Assembly: GCA_023228295.1 (NCBI GenBank)
Contig: JALOBP010000080.1
Coordinates: 1-14,622, forward strand
DNA: 14,622 bases
Direction of reading: 5' to 3'
Origin: Methanoregula sp.
Lineage (GTDB): Archaea > Halobacteriota > Methanomicrobia > Methanomicrobiales > Methanospirillaceae
A program made the position numbers and the translations under genes. Every line of letters starts with the position of its first letter. Position 1 is the stretch's first letter. This document shows, in pieces, positions 1 through 6,488 of the stretch. Under the pieces are notes generated by a model. That model did not search any database. It saw only the letters and a list, made by a program, of their open reading frames with translations, and was not told the origin of the DNA.

Positions 1-505
1 CATCCCCTTTACTCCGGATACGGGCAAAACCCGATTCATCCACGCCACGTTCGTAAATATTCCGGGATAATTCCTTCTCGGAATCCTTCAGGTGTTTTCT
101 GGCTTTCAGTCGTTCAGCAAGCCGGATGTGGTCTTCGATAATTTCCTGCTTACGGGTCTGGACTGCGAAATAACTCTGGGCAAACGCGATCTCTTCCTTG
201 CGTGGGTCCCCGTTCTGGGCAATGAGGTAGCAGGCATAGCGGGTGAGGAGGAGATCTTCGATCGTACGTTGGGATCCCGATCCAAGGGTGACCATTTTGT
301 TGGCGTCAACGAAATGGTTTGCAACGGTATTCCCTGATGATGCACAGGACTCTTTTGATTTCTGGACGACGTTTAAAAAATTCCTCCAGTCATTATAACC
401 AAGAAGTTTCTGTAAGTCCCGGGCAAACCAGAATTCAACGCCATCCTGCACGTGAACATAGTCCTCGAAATTTTTATGAAGGCGTCGAATAATTGCTGGT
501 TTCAT
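1..505 (-). CDS. dinD: DNA damage-inducible protein D (DinD), C-terminus beyond the window
   Basis: The reverse strand is open from the ATG at 505 to the window edge, giving 168 codons of a protein that normally has about 270-290 residues. It opens MKPAIIRRLHKNFEDYVHV and carries the BRO-N-like DinD signature: WFARDLQKLLGYNDWRNF near residues 26-43, then NHFVDANKM, a TRYACYLIAQNGDPRK block and a YFAVQTRKQEI helix. It is cut at IRSKGD, a point where family members continue with an ALFG-type sequence. In Escherichia coli, dinD is SOS-induced and the protein is reported to antagonise RecA filaments. Archaea lack LexA, so control here must differ. An AGGAG ribosome site lies about 11 bases before the ATG, and an AAATATA box lies at 545-551. 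Family assignment is confident; the role in this organism is inferred. Confidence 0.9.
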   Translation of the reverse strand, partial: MKPAIIRRLHKNFEDYVHVQDGVEFWFARDLQKLLGYNDWRNFLNVVQKSKESCASSGNTVANHFVDANKMVTLGSGSQRTIEDLLLTRYACYLIAQNGDPRKEEIAFAQSYFAVQTRKQEIIEDHIRLAERLKARKHLKDSEKELSRNIYERGVDESGFARIRSKGD

Positions 506-516
506 GTTCCGGGTCT

Positions 517-523
517 CCTGACA
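517..523 (-). promoter_or_regulatory. Ribosome binding site of dinD
   Basis: The reverse strand reads AGGAGAC here, 11 bases before the ATG at 505. It supports that start codon. Confidence 0.5.
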
Positions 524-544
524 ATGCTATTTTTCTCAAGCAGG

Positions 545-585
545 TATATTTCAGACAATCAGCAGATATAGTCTGCCTGCGCAGG
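545..585 (-). promoter_or_regulatory. Putative dinD promoter with TATA box and two adjacent palindromes
   Basis: On the reverse strand an AAATATA element at 545-551 is a plausible archaeal TATA box, placing the transcript start near 523. Just upstream are the inverted repeat GCAGA-N5-TCTGC (562-576) and the perfect 10-bp palindrome CCTGCGCAGG (576-585). Two dyads directly upstream of a damage-gene promoter could be a regulator site. The assignment rests on position and symmetry only. Confidence 0.35.
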
Positions 586-1099
586 GTGAAACTATTGTCG
601 GCCAGGGTATAGCCTCACAAAAAATTATCCGGCCCCGCCCCGTTCGATCCGCTTCACCCAATCAACCGCAATCATCACCACGAACAAATTTTCCGCCCGG
701 CCCGGCAAAAAAATTCGGACAGACACCGCAAAAATTATTTCAAACAACGTCCGGCAAAAAAATCCCGGTAACGCCTCTTGCACAAAATGTTCCCGGCAAT
801 GTTCTCTCCTCTACGCGACCGGGTCTCCCCACACTGAAACCAATCTGCCATCCATTAAACCAACAACATATTATCCAAATATATCTTTCTTTAGACAATG
901 AAACTCACCGCACTCCCATCGTTTCTCACAACCCCGGAAGTGAAGACACGTTCGTACCGACAAAGAGACCACAACCAACTCCCCATAACGGAGATGAAAG
1001 TATAAACACAACCTTCCGTGAAAAAACCCGGCCGGCCGCAACATTTCCCCGCGAGCCGGAATCAAAGAATGAATCGTTGAACAACCCGCAGGTTCCGGG

Positions 1100-1561
1100 A
1101 TGGGCCCGCGGAATCTTTGTGGGCCGCCCCTCATGACCCACCGCTGCGCCCGCGCCCACCGGGCACTCAAAGACGCGATCCCGATCGCCAAAGCCCGGGG
1201 TCTCATCTCGCTCGCGATGGGCGGACCGGAGCGGATCTACGATCTCTCCATCGTGTCGAAGATCCCGATCGTGTTTGCGACCATCATGTTCGCGCCTAAA
1301 ATTCTCGCAACGGTCCCTGAGCTTGCAGAGTATTATGGGAGCGATCTCGCCCGGCTCCGGGTCATCGCCCGCGACGCTGCGGTCTCAACCGAGCTCTGGA
1401 TCCGGTCACGGCACGGCACGTGGAGATTTTTCCAGGTCACGCCGTCCACGATCGTGGAGATCGACCGCGACGGGAAACGGCTGGAGTCCGGGAAGACGAT
1501 TGAGTACCTTGCCGGGGTCGCTGCCCGGGAACAGGGCGGGGAAAATTTCGTACCGTCGTAG
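1100..1561 (+). CDS. Hypothetical protein, family not recognised
   Basis: A 153-codon frame whose codon use looks like real coding sequence, with G/C at most third positions. I do not recognise the family. The protein appears soluble: no signal peptide and no clear membrane helix, although residues 52-70 (SIVSKIPIVFATIMFAPKIL) form a hydrophobic patch. The most distinctive part is a compact basic-aromatic segment, ELWIRSRHGTWRFFQVTP near residues 97-114, followed by a beta-rich tail containing EIDRDGKRLESGKTIEYLAG. The ATG at 1133 (MTHRCARAH) is an alternative start. Neither start has an obvious ribosome site, and the frame closes upstream at a TGA at 1070. It stands alone and converges on the small gene at 1894-2091. 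It could be an intact small protein or the 3' part of a longer lost gene. Confidence 0.55.
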   Translation: MGPRNLCGPPLMTHRCARAHRALKDAIPIAKARGLISLAMGGPERIYDLSIVSKIPIVFATIMFAPKILATVPELAEYYGSDLARLRVIARDAAVSTELWIRSRHGTWRFFQVTPSTIVEIDRDGKRLESGKTIEYLAGVAAREQGGENFVPS

Positions 1562-1893
1562 AACTCTGTTTTTCCCCTCTCCTATGAGGTAGGGGATCCG
1601 GGCCCGTATCAGGCCTGGTTGTACGAGTTTTGCCTCACCCCCCTTTTTTGATGAGGCAATGATTCCGGAAAACACGGTAATTGTTCCGGAACAAACCGGT
1701 ATTCTCCGACGGGAATTGGTGAGGTAATGCACGGCAACGTTACAATCGCAGTTGGACAGGGCACCCCCTGTTTCTGTTCAGGAGTGGAACCGGCCGGGGG
1801 TATTCCGAACCACCATCCGTCGGAAGCCCATGCGGGTTCCCCCTGTCCATGGTATTCCCTGATATGTCCGGGGTGCCAATACGGGATCTGCCG
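1562..1893. other. Intergenic region with a hairpin and paired TTCCGGAA palindromes
   Basis: About 330 bp between convergent genes. It holds an 8-bp-stem inverted repeat at 1630-1659 and two TTCCGGAA palindromes at 1663-1670 and 1684-1691, exactly 21 bp apart. These are followed by a 65-codon plus-strand frame at 1727-1924 with a good GGTGAGG ribosome-site match and six cysteines. That frame overlaps the 3' end of the minus-strand gene and is not called as a gene here. Confidence 0.4.
1630..1659 (+). terminator. Hairpin downstream of the 1100-1561 gene
   Basis: TTGCCTCA at 1630-1637 is repeated in inverse as TGAGGCAA at 1652-1659, giving a perfect 8-bp stem. The 14-base loop consists of six C, six T, then GA. 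It lies about 70 bp past the stop at 1561 and could terminate or stabilise that transcript. A T-run sits in the loop rather than after the stem, so it is not a textbook terminator. Confidence 0.35.
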
Positions 1894-2091
1894 TCAGCAG
1901 ATGGAATGGACACAGTCCTCGTAGCAGTACAGGTCGAGGACCCCGTCGGGCATCGTGCACGCCGTCTCGCACGCAGCCATGTCCTCCCGGGTGCAGGATG
2001 ACTTCTGCGTGCAGGCCTGGACCGTCATGACCGTCAGGAGAATGGCCAGCAGCGCGATCGCGATCCTCGCGGATTTCAGGGAATCTCTCAT
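1894..2091 (-). CDS. Small exported cysteine-rich protein with a twin CX3C motif
   Basis: A 65-residue protein. Residues 1-26 form a signal sequence: basic MRDSLKSAR, then a hydrophobic stretch to VQA. The remainder has seven cysteines (27, 33, 41, 45, 56, 60, 65). The pattern C41-ETA-C45, ten residues, C56-YED-C60 is a twin CX3C arrangement, which in other families builds a helical hairpin clamped by two disulfides. VQAC at 24-27 loosely resembles a lipobox, so Cys27 could be lipidated; that is uncertain. The family is not recognised. The start is supported by a TATA-like CCTATAC at 2125-2131 that predicts a transcript start about 10 bases before the ATG. The palindromic site at 2139-2168 lies immediately upstream of that box. 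A similar protein is encoded at 6489-6749 under the same kind of site. Confidence 0.65.
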   Translation of the reverse strand: MRDSLKSARIAIALLAILLTVMTVQACTQKSSCTREDMAACETACTMPDGVLDLYCYEDCVHSIC

Positions 2092-2138
2092 GGGAATTCA
2101 CTGACGAGTGTCTGAATGTCCTGGGTATAGGGGGTTTA

Positions 2139-2168
2139 CGATGAGTGAAAATTATTTTTCATTCACCG
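2139..2168 (-). promoter_or_regulatory. Palindromic operator-like site, copy A
   Basis: This is the most symmetrical copy of the repeated 30-bp element, with 24 of 30 positions self-complementary. The left arm is CGATGAGTGAAAA and the right arm is TTTTCATTCACCG. It ends 48 bp before the ATG at 2091 and about 8 bp upstream of the TATA-like CCTATAC. Recurrence in four other minus-strand promoters supports a protein-binding site. Confidence 0.72.
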
Positions 2169-2278
2169 TGACGGGGAAAAATACGGGAGGGCATCGTGAC
2201 GATGGCTACCCCCTCCTTCAGAGGCTTCGCCTTCCCCAATTGACCCTTGCTGGGTGACAAAGGAATACGAGAAGAGAT

Positions 2279-2302
2279 GCATCAGGCTCTCGTCGCTGAT
2301 GC
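2279..2302 (-). terminator. Hairpin downstream of the symporter fusion and RelE fragment
   Basis: GCATCAG at 2279-2285 and CTGATGC at 2296-2302 form a perfect 7-bp stem with a 10-base loop. It lies 37-60 bp past the stop of the RelE fragment. On the transcribed strand it is followed by a pyrimidine-rich run (TCTCTTCTCG), so it may end transcripts from 4719. The call is tentative. Confidence 0.3.
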
Positions 2303-2338
2303 AACGGTCGATATCGCTCTACTCGGAGTCGCCAGGCC

Positions 2339-2458
2339 TTAATACTCCATGCCGGTCTCCTTCCTCCGGACCGATATCACTTCCATGACCGGGCGGTCAT
2401 ATAGGATGAAGAAGATCACCCGATAATTTCCTGACCGCATACGGTACCGCGGGAAACC
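2339..2458 (-). pseudogene. RelE/ParE-family toxin, C-terminal fragment only
   Basis: The reverse strand encodes GFPRYRMRSGNYRVIFFIL and then a tail ending VRRKETGMEY before a TAA at 2339-2341. The pattern of an RYR strand, an acidic or polar turn, YRVIF, then a basic strand ending R-x5-7-Y matches the C-terminal half of RelE-type ribosome-dependent mRNA endonucleases, including the terminal Arg and Tyr. A full toxin has about 85-95 residues. The N-terminal half is missing, because the frame runs back into the 3' end of the symporter fusion without a usable start or RelE-like sequence. No antitoxin gene is adjacent. The reading is an inactivated toxin remnant. A short translationally coupled protein cannot be excluded. 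Confidence 0.5.
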
Positions 2459-2460
2459 GA

Positions 2461-4719
2461 TCAGGCCGTCCAGTGCTCCACGTTGCGCACCACGGACCAG
2501 CGGGGCTCGGCGGATACCGGGGTCTTCCCCAGCACCCAGTAATCGTATTTTTTCTGGAGCAAACCGTAATCGTCCTCCATCTGGATCCAGTAATTGAGGG
2601 CAAGGAGGTAGGAATCGCTGGCATCCTGTGCCACGGCATATGCGTACATCATCTGGTAGGCATCGTAGGGCTGGATGATGGCCACATTGAAGAACGGGTA
2701 TTCCAGGGTAAGAGGATATCCCTCTTCGGCAGGGATCAGGAGGGCATCCGCCTTCCGGTCCTGGAAGAACTCCTCGGGGGTCTCGATCGGGACGATGGTT
2801 GCGTGCGGAAGCAGCTGCTGTGCCACCGGGACAAGCGCAGTATTGTTGTACACGGCAACTCTCAGGCCGTCCATTTCCTTCACCGTGTCGAGTTGCGTGA
2901 AATCATCCGTTTCCCCGTCAGGCACCACGAATGCAAGGTGGACGGTAACCACCGGGTCGGTGAATTTCATATAATCGAGCCGGTCCATGTTCACGGCAAC
3001 GGCAGCCATGACGATATCGCAGTAGCCGCTGTCAAGAGACTGGGCAAGGGTCGTCCCGGTAATGGGGACAAACTCGATCCGGGATACGTTCAGGTTTTGG
3101 GCAAGATCGTACGCCATCTCCACGTCATAGCCCACCAGCTCGCCCCTGCTGTTGAAGAATACGAACGGGACATTGTTCTTGTTGTACCCGACGCGGAGCA
3201 CTCCCCGTTCTCGGATCGTACGGATCTCGTCGCGTGCGCCGGGCTGCGGGGGGGACAGGGCCGGGACGTCCTCCCTGTTGAGGTAGACCGTGGTATTCAC
3301 GATACTGTCCAGCCGCCTCCCATCCTCGTCCAGGGGGAGCCCGATGCCGGAGATCTGATCGCCCCCGTGATAGGTGCCGGCCAGCAGCAGGGCGAACCCC
3401 GCATGCAGCCCGGCAATGAGGATGGCCGTGATCAGGAGGATCGTAAGGATTGAAGTAACCGCCCGCTTCCACCGGAACCGGGCCTGTTTTGTCGTGAGGG
3501 CAATGGTCAGGGTCGAGAACGTGAAGATCGAGATGACACTCAGCGGTGCCACGAAAGCCTGGCGCAGGATCCCTGAGCTGATGTACAGGTTGAAGGCGTC
3601 GGCAGGCAGGCTCACCAGGTTCAGGAGCGACATCACCGAGAGCTTGGATGAACCGAAGAAGCTGGGGATCCCGACTACGATGAGCTGGATCTGCTCGACA
3701 AGATTCAATGGGTTCTCGTACATCCAGGCAACGAAGAGGATGAAGAGTAACGGGACAAGCCCGCCAAGAAGCGGGAAGGTATAGGCAACCGGCACCAGGA
3801 TCTCGCTGTACGACCGCACGTCTCCCCGGGCCGGGTTCCCGGCCCCGTCAGCATCCCGACTGGTATCGTCATCATTGTTCCGGCCGGGGTTGTTATCTTT
3901 GCCCCGGAAGAGATTCTCCACCCCTTCGGAGATCAGCGGCAGGGTGATAAATTCCGTACCGGTCGAGAATGCGAGGAGCATAGCCCGCGAGGAGGAGTTA
4001 AGGATCTCCCGGTAGCTGAAAGGAGTGAAACACATAACGAGCAGGGGCATGACGATAAAGATGAGCAGGATCGAGGCAGCGGCAAGGGTGATCAGGAATA
4101 CCTGGAGATCTAAAAAACCCTCGATAGTCAGGGTCCCGGCGGTTACCGATGTGATGACAAAAATGCCGAGGGGAAATGTCCGGGAAATGATATGCGTCAT
4201 GCGGTCGAGGGCCCGCAACAGAGACCGGAGAATGGTCAGTACCGGCCCGTTGCCGTCGTCAAGCATCAGGGCAAATCCCATGAACAGGCAGAACAGCACG
4301 GTGGCCGGGATGATCCCGTCGGCGAGGGACGTGAAGGGATTTGTCGGGATGAACTGGTCGATCAGGCTGATCGGAGTTGTTTCTGCCAGGTCCTGGGTGC
4401 TGAAGAACGAGGCCTGCACCCGGGGTGGAAATGCCATCTGGAAAGAGAAGTATACGACTATGGCAACTAACCAGAACAGCAGGAGGATGAGGATCGCCTT
4501 GAGTGCGATTGCTTTTGCGGTATCCCGCTTCAGGCTCCCGATACCGACGATGAGGGAGAGGGCTACCGAAGGCAGGATCGTGATCTGCCAGATCTTGATG
4601 AACGCTTCGCCGGCTGGTTTAATGACCGAGATAAGATCGCCAAAAATCAGCCCTGTGACAATCCCGAGAAGGAATCCCACAAGTATCCAGCGGGTCAGGT
4701 TCAGGCGGGGAAGTCTCAT
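2461..4719 (-). CDS. Fusion of DAACS/SDF symporter-like domain and type 3 solute-binding protein
   Basis: A 752-residue fusion. Residues 1 to about 410 resemble the dicarboxylate/amino acid:cation symporter family (GltP/DctA fold): multiple membrane segments and an HP1-like AFSTGTEFITLP at 250-261. Residues 275-305 are a charged, low-complexity insert. An extra helix at about 421-448 would carry the chain outside. Residues 499-735 are a family 3 solute-binding domain (IRTIRERGVLRVGYNKNNVP, GELVGYDVEMAYDLA, MKFTDPVVTVHLAFVVP), typical of polar amino acid binding. Ordinary symporters have about 420-450 residues and no such domain. The NMDGT motif of TM7 is replaced by YTFPLLG (313-319), and the substrate-binding DxxRTxxNVTGD of TM8 is not seen. 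Transport of glutamate or dicarboxylates is therefore doubtful, and a receptor or an altered-specificity carrier is possible. The start fits the predicted first helix; the ribosome site is weak. Confidence 0.92.
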   Translation of the reverse strand: MRLPRLNLTRWILVGFLLGIVTGLIFGDLISVIKPAGEAFIKIWQITILPSVALSLIVGIGSLKRDTAKAIALKAILILLLFWLVAIVVYFSFQMAFPPRVQASFFSTQDLAETTPISLIDQFIPTNPFTSLADGIIPATVLFCLFMGFALMLDDGNGPVLTILRSLLRALDRMTHIISRTFPLGIFVITSVTAGTLTIEGFLDLQVFLITLAAASILLIFIVMPLLVMCFTPFSYREILNSSSRAMLLAFSTGTEFITLPLISEGVENLFRGKDNNPGRNNDDDTSRDADGAGNPARGDVRSYSEILVPVAYTFPLLGGLVPLLFILFVAWMYENPLNLVEQIQLIVVGIPSFFGSSKLSVMSLLNLVSLPADAFNLYISSGILRQAFVAPLSVISIFTFSTLTIALTTKQARFRWKRAVTSILTILLITAILIAGLHAGFALLLAGTYHGGDQISGIGLPLDEDGRRLDSIVNTTVYLNREDVPALSPPQPGARDEIRTIRERGVLRVGYNKNNVPFVFFNSRGELVGYDVEMAYDLAQNLNVSRIEFVPITGTTLAQSLDSGYCDIVMAAVAVNMDRLDYMKFTDPVVTVHLAFVVPDGETDDFTQLDTVKEMDGLRVAVYNNTALVPVAQQLLPHATIVPIETPEEFFQDRKADALLIPAEEGYPLTLEYPFFNVAIIQPYDAYQMMYAYAVAQDASDSYLLALNYWIQMEDDYGLLQKKYDYWVLGKTPVSAEPRWSVVRNVEHWTA

Positions 4720-4889
4720 GGGGGGTAGGTTCCTTGCCCGGGGCCGGGGCTGATGCAGGATCCAGGCCGCTTGAGTGTCACAGGATAAAAGCGGTTTCCC
4801 GGATCGTCATCTCACCGCCATGCAGCCGTGTCTGGACGCGGTGCCTGACGGGAGCAGGCTTCAGGCGTAAGCGAATATTGCCTTTATCA

Positions 4890-4898
4890 TTATTTAAG
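4890..4898 (-). promoter_or_regulatory. Candidate TATA box for the symporter fusion
   Basis: The reverse strand reads CTTAAATAA, close to the archaeal TATA consensus. It would start a transcript near 4865 with a leader of about 145 bases before the ATG at 4719. A second option, CGATATAAGC, lies near 4912-4921. Confidence 0.35.
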
Positions 4899-4952
4899 TG
4901 TAACCAGAGCGTGCTTATATCGAAAAAGACGAGAGGTATGGCCGGGGGCGGC

Positions 4953-4982
4953 GTGTGCGGGAAAAATAATTTTCATGATCCT
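4953..4982 (-). promoter_or_regulatory. Weak sixth copy of the palindromic site (copy F), or a terminator tail
   Basis: The central GAAAAATAATTTTCA is identical to the core of copy A read on the other strand, but the outer CGAT arms are degraded. It lies about 230 bp upstream of the symporter fusion. It also sits just past the stop of the propeller gene and its 12-bp palindrome, where an A/T run could simply belong to a terminator. Confidence 0.3.
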
Positions 4983-4983
4983 C

Positions 4984-4995
4984 GTTCCGCGGAAC
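4984..4995 (-). terminator. Palindrome and T-rich tract after the propeller gene
   Basis: GTTCCGCGGAAC is a perfect 12-bp palindrome four bases past the stop codon of the propeller gene ending at 5000. On the transcribed strand it is followed within 15 bases by the T-rich ATTATTTTT, which fits a termination signal. Confidence 0.4.
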
Positions 4996-4999
4996 CGGG

Positions 5000-6154
5000 T
5001 TACCCCGTCCATTGCGCAAACTTCAGTGCATGGGCGGTCATATCATAATATGCGATACCGGCACGGCCCGTCGAGTCAAGCGCGAGCGAAGGCATCCTGA
5101 GCGTGTTCCCGCCCTGTTCCACTATCTGCTCAGACCAGACTCCTGAAGGGGTCCGGGTCGCGTACTTCAGTGCTTTAGCCCCGACATCGCAATAGGCGAT
5201 ATGCGGGACATCCCGGGAATCGATCGCAAGGGAGGTGGTAAAGTCCCGCTTGGAAAGGACCTCAACGGTCTCGCGGTCCCAGGCAGTCCCGCTCCATGAC
5301 AGGTAATAGATCTGGGAGGGAATAGTATCCGTGGTTGTCTGGTTATAGTAGTTGATATGCGGGTATCCCCGGGAGTCCAGGGCCATTGACACCCCCGAGT
5401 AGGTGCGGTAAAAATAATTCGGCCGGTCTAGTTCGTCCAGTTTCGTGACCGTCCAGTTAGTACCATCCAGTGAGGTCGCGTATCGCAGGCCCCAGGGATC
5501 GTCCGAGATGTAGGCAACGTGCGGGTGGCCCGCGGCATCGATCTTCAGCGATGACGAGTAGCCGGCATCACCGGTGTAGGGTGTGTCATCATCGATCAGC
5601 GAGAACTCCCATTCGCCCGTGGTCGTATTCAGGCCTGCATAGTACAGGGAGGCCAGGACCTGTCCGTCATTGTAGGTGATGTAGGGAATACCCTGGCGAT
5701 CAAACGCCAGGGAAGAGAACTGCCCGGCATCGGCCATCGAACCGCGAGCGACAACGGTGCGTTCCCACGAGCTTCCGTTTTTACCGGCAAACATCATGTT
5801 CCCGAAATACAGGCCATCACCATAACTGACCGACGGGATCCCGTAGGGGCTGATTGCGACCGATGTCGTGAACGTACCGGCCGATGGACCAACCGTTTCC
5901 GTGTTCCATGTTCCTCCGGATTCCCAGGCATGATGGATGCTGCGGGTAACATTACTACGATACGCGACATGCGGCACGCTGTCCGGGCCGTATGCAACAG
6001 ACGCAAACGGATAATATCTGATATCCTCTGCTACCGTAGATACCTGCCAGCTGCCCGGGGAAACAGCTGCCAGTGCGGGTCCGGGCAGGCATGCCAGCAG
6101 GATGCCGATAAGTGCCAGACCGGGAACAAGGGTGGAAATATTTCGGAAATGCAT
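5000..6154 (-). CDS. Exported seven-bladed beta-propeller repeat protein
   Basis: The start chosen is the ATG at 6154 (MHFRNISTLVPG). It gives a clean signal peptide, with a hydrophobic core and an ALA cleavage site before AVSPGSWQ. An upstream ATG at 6199 in the same frame would add 15 residues lacking signal character. The mature chain is seven repeats of about 45-55 residues with the form SLALDSxGxPHIAYYD, LKYA, then Trp and an ETV-like strand. Examples are SLAFDRQGIPYITYND and SLAIDSRDVPHIAYCD. The last repeat stops at HALKFAQWTG without its outer strand, and SWQVSTVA at the mature N-terminus supplies it, so the ring closes by a 'velcro' strand. No membrane anchor or archaeosortase tail is visible. 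It is a paralogue of the 8126-9283 product. The ligand is unknown. Copy B of the palindromic site lies 48 bp upstream. Confidence 0.88.
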   Translation of the reverse strand: MHFRNISTLVPGLALIGILLACLPGPALAAVSPGSWQVSTVAEDIRYYPFASVAYGPDSVPHVAYRSNVTRSIHHAWESGGTWNTETVGPSAGTFTTSVAISPYGIPSVSYGDGLYFGNMMFAGKNGSSWERTVVARGSMADAGQFSSLAFDRQGIPYITYNDGQVLASLYYAGLNTTTGEWEFSLIDDDTPYTGDAGYSSSLKIDAAGHPHVAYISDDPWGLRYATSLDGTNWTVTKLDELDRPNYFYRTYSGVSMALDSRGYPHINYYNQTTTDTIPSQIYYLSWSGTAWDRETVEVLSKRDFTTSLAIDSRDVPHIAYCDVGAKALKYATRTPSGVWSEQIVEQGGNTLRMPSLALDSTGRAGIAYYDMTAHALKFAQWTG

Positions 6155-6201
6155 GGAACAATCTCTGGTGGAACATGCTCCCGAAAAAGGCATAAACACG
6201 G

Positions 6202-6231
6202 CGATGAGTGAAAATTTTCTTTCGGTTATCG
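6202..6231 (-). promoter_or_regulatory. Palindromic operator-like site, copy B
   Basis: The left arm CGATGAGTGAAAA is identical to copy A, and the right arm ends TTATCG. It ends 48 bp before the ATG at 6154, with the TATA-like GTGTTTATGCC (6189-6199) immediately downstream. The spacing matches the other copies. Confidence 0.7.
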
Positions 6232-6387
6232 CTGGACGGGGCTTTGATACCCAGTGACGTGGAGGTCAATCGGTCATGACGGGTTCAATAATTTTTATTC
6301 AAAATCCCTCATGAACACGGCCGGCAGCAATGCTCCGGTCCCGCACTGCAGGACAGGGCCCGGAGCGTGAGCTCATTCATCATGTAT

Positions 6388-6401
6388 TTTTCCCGGGAAA
6401 A
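6388..6401 (-). terminator. Perfect palindrome downstream of the small cysteine-rich gene
   Basis: TTTTCCCGGGAAAA is a perfect 14-bp dyad about 90 bp past the stop of the gene at 6489-6749. Further A/T runs lie on either side. It could be a terminator or a protein site; symmetry is the only evidence. Confidence 0.3.
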
Positions 6402-6488
6402 TTTTTGCACCCCGGCGCCTGTAACCGCAGGTCACCATTCGCTAAACTGCCATCGGAGGCACACCGGGAAGATATTTTGTGGTTTTTT

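Larger units (their letters stand above)
506..1099. other. Long intergenic stretch, A-tract rich, no convincing gene
   Basis: Nearly 600 bp without a credible gene. The plus strand is poor in T and rich in C and A-tracts. The sequence CCGGCAAAAAAAT occurs twice (702-714 and 751-763, offset 49 bp), and looser relatives occur near 616-632 and 726-740. An AAATATATC element near 876-884 could be a TATA box for a transcript running towards 1100. The short frames here have no recognisable content. A 35-codon frame from the ATG at 898 exists, but nothing supports it. Confidence 0.4.
6155..6488. other. Intergenic region between propeller and small cysteine-rich gene
   Basis: About 330 bp with no gene. 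It contains the propeller promoter (TATA-like GTGTTTATGCC at 6189-6199), palindromic copy B, and a perfect 14-bp palindrome at 6388-6401. Confidence 0.45.

Noticed and set aside
898..1004. Short 35-codon frame after a TATA-like element
   Set aside because: The element lies only about 15 bp before the ATG, too close for a normal archaeal promoter, and the peptide has no features.
871..1206. 111-codon open frame on the minus strand
   Set aside because: Overlaps the start of the plus-strand gene and the non-coding gap. It has no domain or export signal, and its sequence reads like random G/C-rich translation.
1683..1692. Possible NrpR-type nitrogen operator
   Set aside because: TTCCGGAA has the half-site order reversed, with no six-base spacer between GGAA and TTCC.
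2473..3453. 326-codon open frame on the plus strand
   Set aside because: It is antisense to the solute-binding part of the fusion gene, is rich in His, Gly and Arg, and has no recognisable domain. It is explained by the G/C-rich third positions of the true gene.
4025..4753. 242-codon open frame on the plus strand
   Set aside because: Antisense to the membrane domain of the fusion; very rich in Arg and Met, typical of the complement of hydrophobic coding sequence.
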